Shown: piece by piece, positions 59,338 to 64,000 of the stretch
Position numbering within the stretch: the stretch's first letter is position 1
Layout: each line of letters opens with the position of its first letter
Assembly (NCBI RefSeq): GCF_010389155.1
Contig: NC_057764.1
Coordinates: 13,826,001-13,890,000, forward strand
Direction of reading: 5' to 3'
DNA: 64,000 nucleotides
Source: Erigeron canadensis
Lineage: Eukaryota; Streptophyta; Magnoliopsida; Asterales; Asteraceae
The notes under the pieces: generated by a model
What the model saw: only the letters and a program-made list of their open reading frames with translations
Databases searched by the model: none
What the model was told of the DNA's origin: nothing
Program-made: the position numbers and the translations under genes

Positions 59338-59613
59338 TGTTAGAAATATAATTTCTAGTAGTTGATTTGTATGTTTATAATATTTTGTACTTATTTGTAT
59401 TTCTCATAAGTATGGAAGGGGGACTAGTGTAAATTTTATAGGAAGTATATAAAGCCCCTTCCATAGCTTTAAATTGTAACTTTAACATATTTTCATGCTA
59501 TCCAATCTTTCCACATTCTTACTTTTCTCTCTCGGCATCTACACACACTAACACACACATAACCTCCATTAACACACACTAAAACACAGTTTAGCTCAAT
59601 TACATACATTACA
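59338..59613 (+). repeat. 5' LTR of copia-4
   Basis: It starts TGTTAGAAAT and ends CATTACA. TATATAAAG lies at 59446-59454, bracketed by a perfect 11 bp inverted repeat, TATGGAAGGGG (59411-59421) and CCCCTTCCATA (59455-59465). A CA-rich stretch lies near the 3' end. Only one copy is in the window. Confidence 0.75.
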
Positions 59614-59615
59614 TT

Positions 59616-59627
59616 TGGTATCAAAGC
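59616..59627 (+). other. Primer-binding site of copia-4 (initiator Met tRNA, one mismatch)
   Basis: TGGTATCAAAGC lies two bases after the LTR end and differs at one base from the form in copia-1 and copia-3. Confidence 0.8.
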
Positions 59628-59718
59628 AAAATCAGTCAATTTGAACAATCCAGAATCGAAATAGAAGCTGAATTTGTTCTTAATTTTGGTGTTTTTGAGC
59701 TGTTCATAAACTTGTTGT

Positions 59719-60330
59719 TTTGCCGAGATCACTGTTTGGTTAATTTTAGAGTTTAATTTGTTTAAGGATTTGTTCGCACTTAGTTTCTGAACAATTTGGT
59801 ACAAATTTGGAGTTTTAATTCTCAATATTGAAGAAGAAAATGGAGATTTTCAGTGTGCTCGGCATTTGAAGGGTTGCTAGACGAAGAAGACGACTGCAAT
59901 ATGACTATTTTGTCGTTTTGTAATATCTGGTATTTGCAGAGGTTGTTGATCTTGAGTTGTTCTCTTTGCAGAGCTCCTTGCTCGACAAAACTAAGCATAA
60001 AACAAAGAGTGGAGAAATTGTTTATTTGCAGAGTTGTTAACTCGACAAATAATTGAGATTATACCTCTTTGATTTCTTGGTTAAGTGTTGAAAGAAATTG
60101 TTCAGTTTGTAGAGATATTATCTCGGCAAACAAGTGAAGTTGAATCATTTGGTTAAGTGTTGGTGATCTGTTAATGATTGTACTAGTTGCCGAAAGTACA
60201 ACCTTGGTACTTAGTTAAAATTGACATTGATTATAACACTTAGTTTATATACCGAGATATTTGCTCGGCATCCTTCACAACTCTACTTGTGTCAAAGACA
60301 ACTTCTCTAATTTGCCGAAGTCTGAGCTCG
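59719..60330 (+). repeat. TTTGCCGAG...CTCGGCAAA repeats in the copia-4 leader
   Basis: Paired half-sites lie at 59965-59973/59981-59989, 60025-60033/60041-60049 and 60106-60114/60122-60130, each separated by 7 bases. A shorter pair lies at 60252-60256/60264-60268. Single half-sites occur at 59531, 59719, 59858, 60187 and 60311. Arms vary at one or two positions. Confidence 0.7.
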
Positions 60331-60396
60331 TCATTCTTTAGAAATCAAGTTTCAAAATCTTAAATTTTTTTTTTGTTTTGACTTCAAATTTTTACA

Positions 60397-63300
60397 ATGG
60401 CTGCAAGAGAGGCTTTGGCTCTTGGTTCAGATGGAAGACCTCCTGTGTTGTTTAGAGGATCTTACCCTTTATGGAAGAAAAGATTTCTGAATTGGATTGA
60501 TCGACAAAAGAATGCAAAGAACATCAGAAAGTCTTTGAAAGAAGGTCCTGAAATTCCCAAAAACCTTGTGAACAATGAACCACTTCCAGAAGAAAGCTGG
60601 AATGCTGAGCAGAAAAATCGTGTTGAAGCTGATCAAATGTCTATTGCTTATCTCTATCAAGCACTCCCAGATGATATATATTGCAATGTGGACTCATATG
60701 AGACTGGAAAGGATATTTGGGATGAGGTTGAGAAATAAATGGAAGGTTCTGATGTTTCTAACACTATAAGGTTGTCAATTGTTCTAAACATGTATGAAAC
60801 CGTCAAACAGCAAAAAGGAGAACCTTTCAATGATGTCTACATCAGATTTTACAATATCATCAATGAACTAAGGAAAATGATGTCAAAAGGACAAACATGG
60901 AGCTGAATATCAAGTTCATCAAGAATCTTGAAGAAGAATGGCAAGTGTATGGAACTCAGCTGAACCAACAAGCAGACTTTGGAAACTTGACAATTCATAT
61001 TTTGTTTGAGAAACTAACATTGAACACTGATCAAGTTCTAAAGACACACAAGATGTAAGAGGAAACTGTTCATTCTGATCCACTGGCTCTTGTTGATGAG
61101 AAGAAGTCTTCTAGAGGTTCAAGGAAAAGCAGAATTGAACTTGAAACTGATTCGGAGGTGAGTGATGTAAGTGATCCAGAACTAGATGAAAAGGATCTTG
61201 AGATGTATAAAGAGTTGGCTTACTTCACCAAAGCTTTCAAGAAGAAATTCTTCAAAAAGAAACCTACCAACAATCAGCTTCGGTCTTCCTCAGTTTCATC
61301 AATTGGAGAAAAGAACCAGTTGGAGAAAAGAAGTTTGAAAGTGAGAAAAAGTTTGAGAGGAAAGTTTTGGAGAAAATGAATGGGGAGAGAAAATGCTATA
61401 ATTGTGGAATTCCTGGTCATATTGCCACAGAGTGTACCAAACCTCGAAAGAAGAATTCAGAGTACTACAAGTACAAACTCATGTTGGCAAAGAAAGAAGA
61501 GAGTGGAATTGCCCTTTTAGCTGAAGATGACAAGTGGCTTCACCTCACTGATGATGAGACTGATGAATTGGCAGCGAATGTGTGCTTCATGACAAAGACC
61601 AAGAAGTCAAAGGAGCTAGATGATGAAGCTGCAGATTCTACTGAAGAGGATGAAGAGGTAATCACAACTCCCAAGAAACTTTTAGGTTTTTACATGGATA
61701 AAAGTGATGCAGATATTCAAGAAGGTAAAAAGAAAAACAAAGAGATTTCAAAAATAAACCATGATTTGAAAGAACAATACCAAATTTTACTCAATTTTCA
61801 AGTTAAGTTTGATCTTCTTCAAAAGGAATTTAACAATTTGAAATCTAGAAAAGATGCAGTCACTTTTACTCCAAATTCAAAGCTTCATCTTGAGAAACAA
61901 GAACTTGAAACCAAAGTTCTTGAATTAAACAAGCTCATGACACAATTGGAAGTTGAAAAGATAAATGAGATGCTTAGGGCAAATGCTTTGGCAGAGGACA
62001 TAGATTCATTAAATGTCAAACCTGAATGAGTCTACCCCTGAGTTTAAAGAATTGGAAGATCAAATTTCTAACCTAAATTATGATTGTTGTATAAAAGATT
62101 CTCTTTACCAACAACTTGAAAAGACAAATGAAGAACTCAAAACTGAAATAGATTTTTATCAAGAAAAGTTGTACAAGATAAATCGAACTTATCAACAAAT
62201 CTATTTGAATAGGCCAAGAAATTCAAAAACTCATTTCAACTCAGGGTTAGGGTATGTCAATCTAGAACATTTGCTCAAAGCACAAGAAGAGGTTCCTTCA
62301 CTGTATAAAGAATCTCATATGAAAAGTGGAAAACCGATCAATTTGTGAGACCAAGTCATGGTGATGTTGAGGAAGATGATTTTCTAAACAAGGGTGCAAA
62401 TGTTTACTTCAATTATGAATTAACTGCCGAGTCATTTGATTTTTTAACTCATCCTGTGTGTTGAGGTAGAGGTTCCTGAAATAATTGAGTGTTTTAAGGA
62501 AATACCTTTGGATGATTCAACTTCATTTCCAAAACCTGAAATTGTCAGACCTTATATACCACAAAGTGTTTTGGAAAGAGAAATTGATGATTTGAAAAAG
62601 TCTCTTGATGAAAAACATGCACTCATAGAAAATCTTAAGACTCAAACTCACTGTGATAACAAAAGAAACCCATCCAAGACAAATACTTCAATTTATGACC
62701 AACCGGGATGTTCTGTTTGTGAAATCATGAATGAACTTGAGCAAATCAATTCTAAAAACATGAAAACTTCAAATCAGTCTACTTGTTCTATCTATGAAAT
62801 TTTGAATGCATCTGTTCAAACTGATCTTGAAGTTGTAAATGTGTCTGTTCAAACTGACAGTGCTCAAGTTGAATGTGATGTTGTTTTTGTTGATCCAACT
62901 GATATTTATTTTGATACATCAATTCCAAAGTTTTCAGAGGACACTCAAACTTACTTTAATGAATTTAATGATGTGATCAAAAAGTTTGAAAAGGAAAAGG
63001 ATCAACGAATAAAAGTGGTTGAGGAACTAAATAAAGTCAAAGTGGAACTAACTTTGACAAAATTGAAACTTCAATCATTTTTGGACAAAGAAAAAGCATC
63101 ACAATCATTTAAGCAAAGTTCAAGTCCGACAAATTTGACTGAAACAAGTGTGAAATTGGAAACAGAATCTCAGCAATTCAATGATTTTATGGATGGAAAT
63201 CATAAATTTAATCCTGCTTTTGAAAAAATCTTTGAGAAAAAGGAAAACAAACCTGCTTTTGCTGAGGTAAAGAATCCAAAATCATACTCGTCAGCACATA

Positions 63301-63893
63301 CTCAACAAGGTAAGAAGCCAAAACCAAAAGTCACAAAAGTTTTTCAAGTTGTCAAGACCCCTGATGACTCAAAACCAACCAAAGTCAAAAATGAAACTAA
63401 GTCATCAAGAGATGTGAAACCTCACAAGTGTTCAAAGAAGGTGAAGAATGAATTATTAGGTAACACACAACTAAAGACTAGCAAAATATCTAGTACTCTT
63501 AGGAAGCCTCAAACAACCTTTAAGTCCACTTTGAAGGTAGTTCGAAACAAAACCTCAGGGATTACTAAATATAGAGATCAGTATGGTTGGTTGTCACCTA
63601 ATAATATTAAGAAAAGTCAAGTGAGCAGTGAAACCATCAAGAAGAATCCTGGCAAGAACTCAAAGAAAAACTCGTTTTCTAATTTAAAGAATGTTCATGT
63701 TTCAGGTGACGTGTGCTTAACTAGTAGCAGTAAATGGATTCCAAAAGATAGATTTTTACATGCTTCTAGAAAAATCAAGCTTGATGGCATTTCAACTCAA
63801 ATCAAACAAGTGTGGATTATTCGTAGATCAAATTCATTAGATAGGGCTAATACATCTAGAACTACTCTCGCTTGTATCAAAACTTGTGTTTAA
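60397..63893 (+). pseudogene. Copia-4 gag with very long coiled-coil tail
   Basis: The ATG at 60397 begins MAAREALALGSDGRPPVLF. The gag core follows (YPLWKKRFLNWIDRQKNAKNI, IAYLYQALPDDIY, GKDIWDEVEK), then TAA at 60736-60738 and shifts near 60885 and 61330. The zinc knuckle CYNCGIPGHIATEC lies near 61391-61432. After it comes about 800 codons of Lys/Glu/Asn-rich heptad-like sequence in three open segments (to 62029, 62013-62348, 62508-63893). No protease signature follows the knuckle. It may be a gag-only, non-autonomous element, or pol may start beyond 64000. Confidence 0.7.
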
Positions 63894-64000
63894 ACTCTGT
63901 TTGTTTCTGTAATTCGTATGTCCAATTTGAACAATTATGTGTGTTTTCTTGTTATCTTTGAATAAATTCATGTTTGTGTGCTCTTGTTTGTGTTACTTCA
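63894..64000 (+). other. Window end, downstream of copia-4 gag
   Basis: There are about 107 bases of T-rich sequence with no recognisable motif. Whether pol follows cannot be seen. Confidence 0.5.

Larger units (their letters stand above)
59338..64000 (+). mobile_element. Copia-4, LTR retrotransposon running off the window
   Basis: A 276 bp LTR, primer site, ~770 bp leader and a long gag-like region are present. No protease, integrase or RT is seen by the window end. It is inserted into copia-3 RT. Lineage is uncertain; the primer site and gag style suggest Ty1/copia. Confidence 0.75.

Overview
This is plant nuclear DNA, most likely from a eudicot and probably Asteraceae. I infer that from the intron-containing DOMON/cytochrome b561 gene, the AT-rich spacers with Helitrons and MITEs, and the layout of the LTR elements. 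I see no bacterial or organellar genes.

Bases 1-13,889 hold one apparently intact host gene, a three-exon DOMON plus cytochrome b561 membrane protein on the minus strand (2355-572). After it comes about 11 kb of AT-rich spacer with small non-autonomous transposons: several Helitron termini on both strands, three copies of a ~187 bp MITE, a 372 bp foldback element, a 550 bp tandem duplication whose units each carry a tRNA-like promoter module, and a 180 bp SINE with a perfect 12 bp target duplication.

Bases 13,890-64,000 are a nest of retrotransposons. (1) An Athila-like Ty3/gypsy element on the minus strand (13,890-26,763) has a complete 1,480 bp 3' LTR, a truncated 5' LTR, decayed gag-pol, and an extra ORF downstream of pol that appears to be spliced. 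(2) A Ty1/copia element on the minus strand, here copia-2, survives as two pieces (26,764-28,567 and 47,337-48,845). They are split by (3) a Ty1/copia element on the plus strand, copia-1 (28,568-47,336), with 965/967 bp LTRs, decayed gag-pol and a long extra ORF. A full-length L1-type LINE (40,255-46,343, 16 bp target duplication) has inserted into copia-1. (4) Copia-3 (48,846-59,337) is itself interrupted by a second, 5'-truncated LINE (about 52,530-57,789). (5) Copia-4 (from 59,338 past the window end) has a 276 bp LTR and a long gag. The relative order of several insertions can be read from the junctions: copia-2 predates copia-1, which predates LINE-1; copia-3 predates LINE-2 and copia-4.

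All retroelement coding regions carry stops or frameshifts, so none looks autonomous. The most unusual signal is that three LTR elements of different lineages each carry their own private, CG-containing, self-complementary motif, repeated many times in LTR, leader or other noncoding sequence: ACTGCGNCGCAGT in the Athila element, TACGACCTCGTA in copia-3 and TTTGCCGAG...CTCGGCAAA in copia-4. In copia-3 two adjacent hairpins keep the same loop and differ by compensatory stem changes. Two of the elements also carry an extra ORF with its own expression signals (an intron in one, a TATA box in the other).
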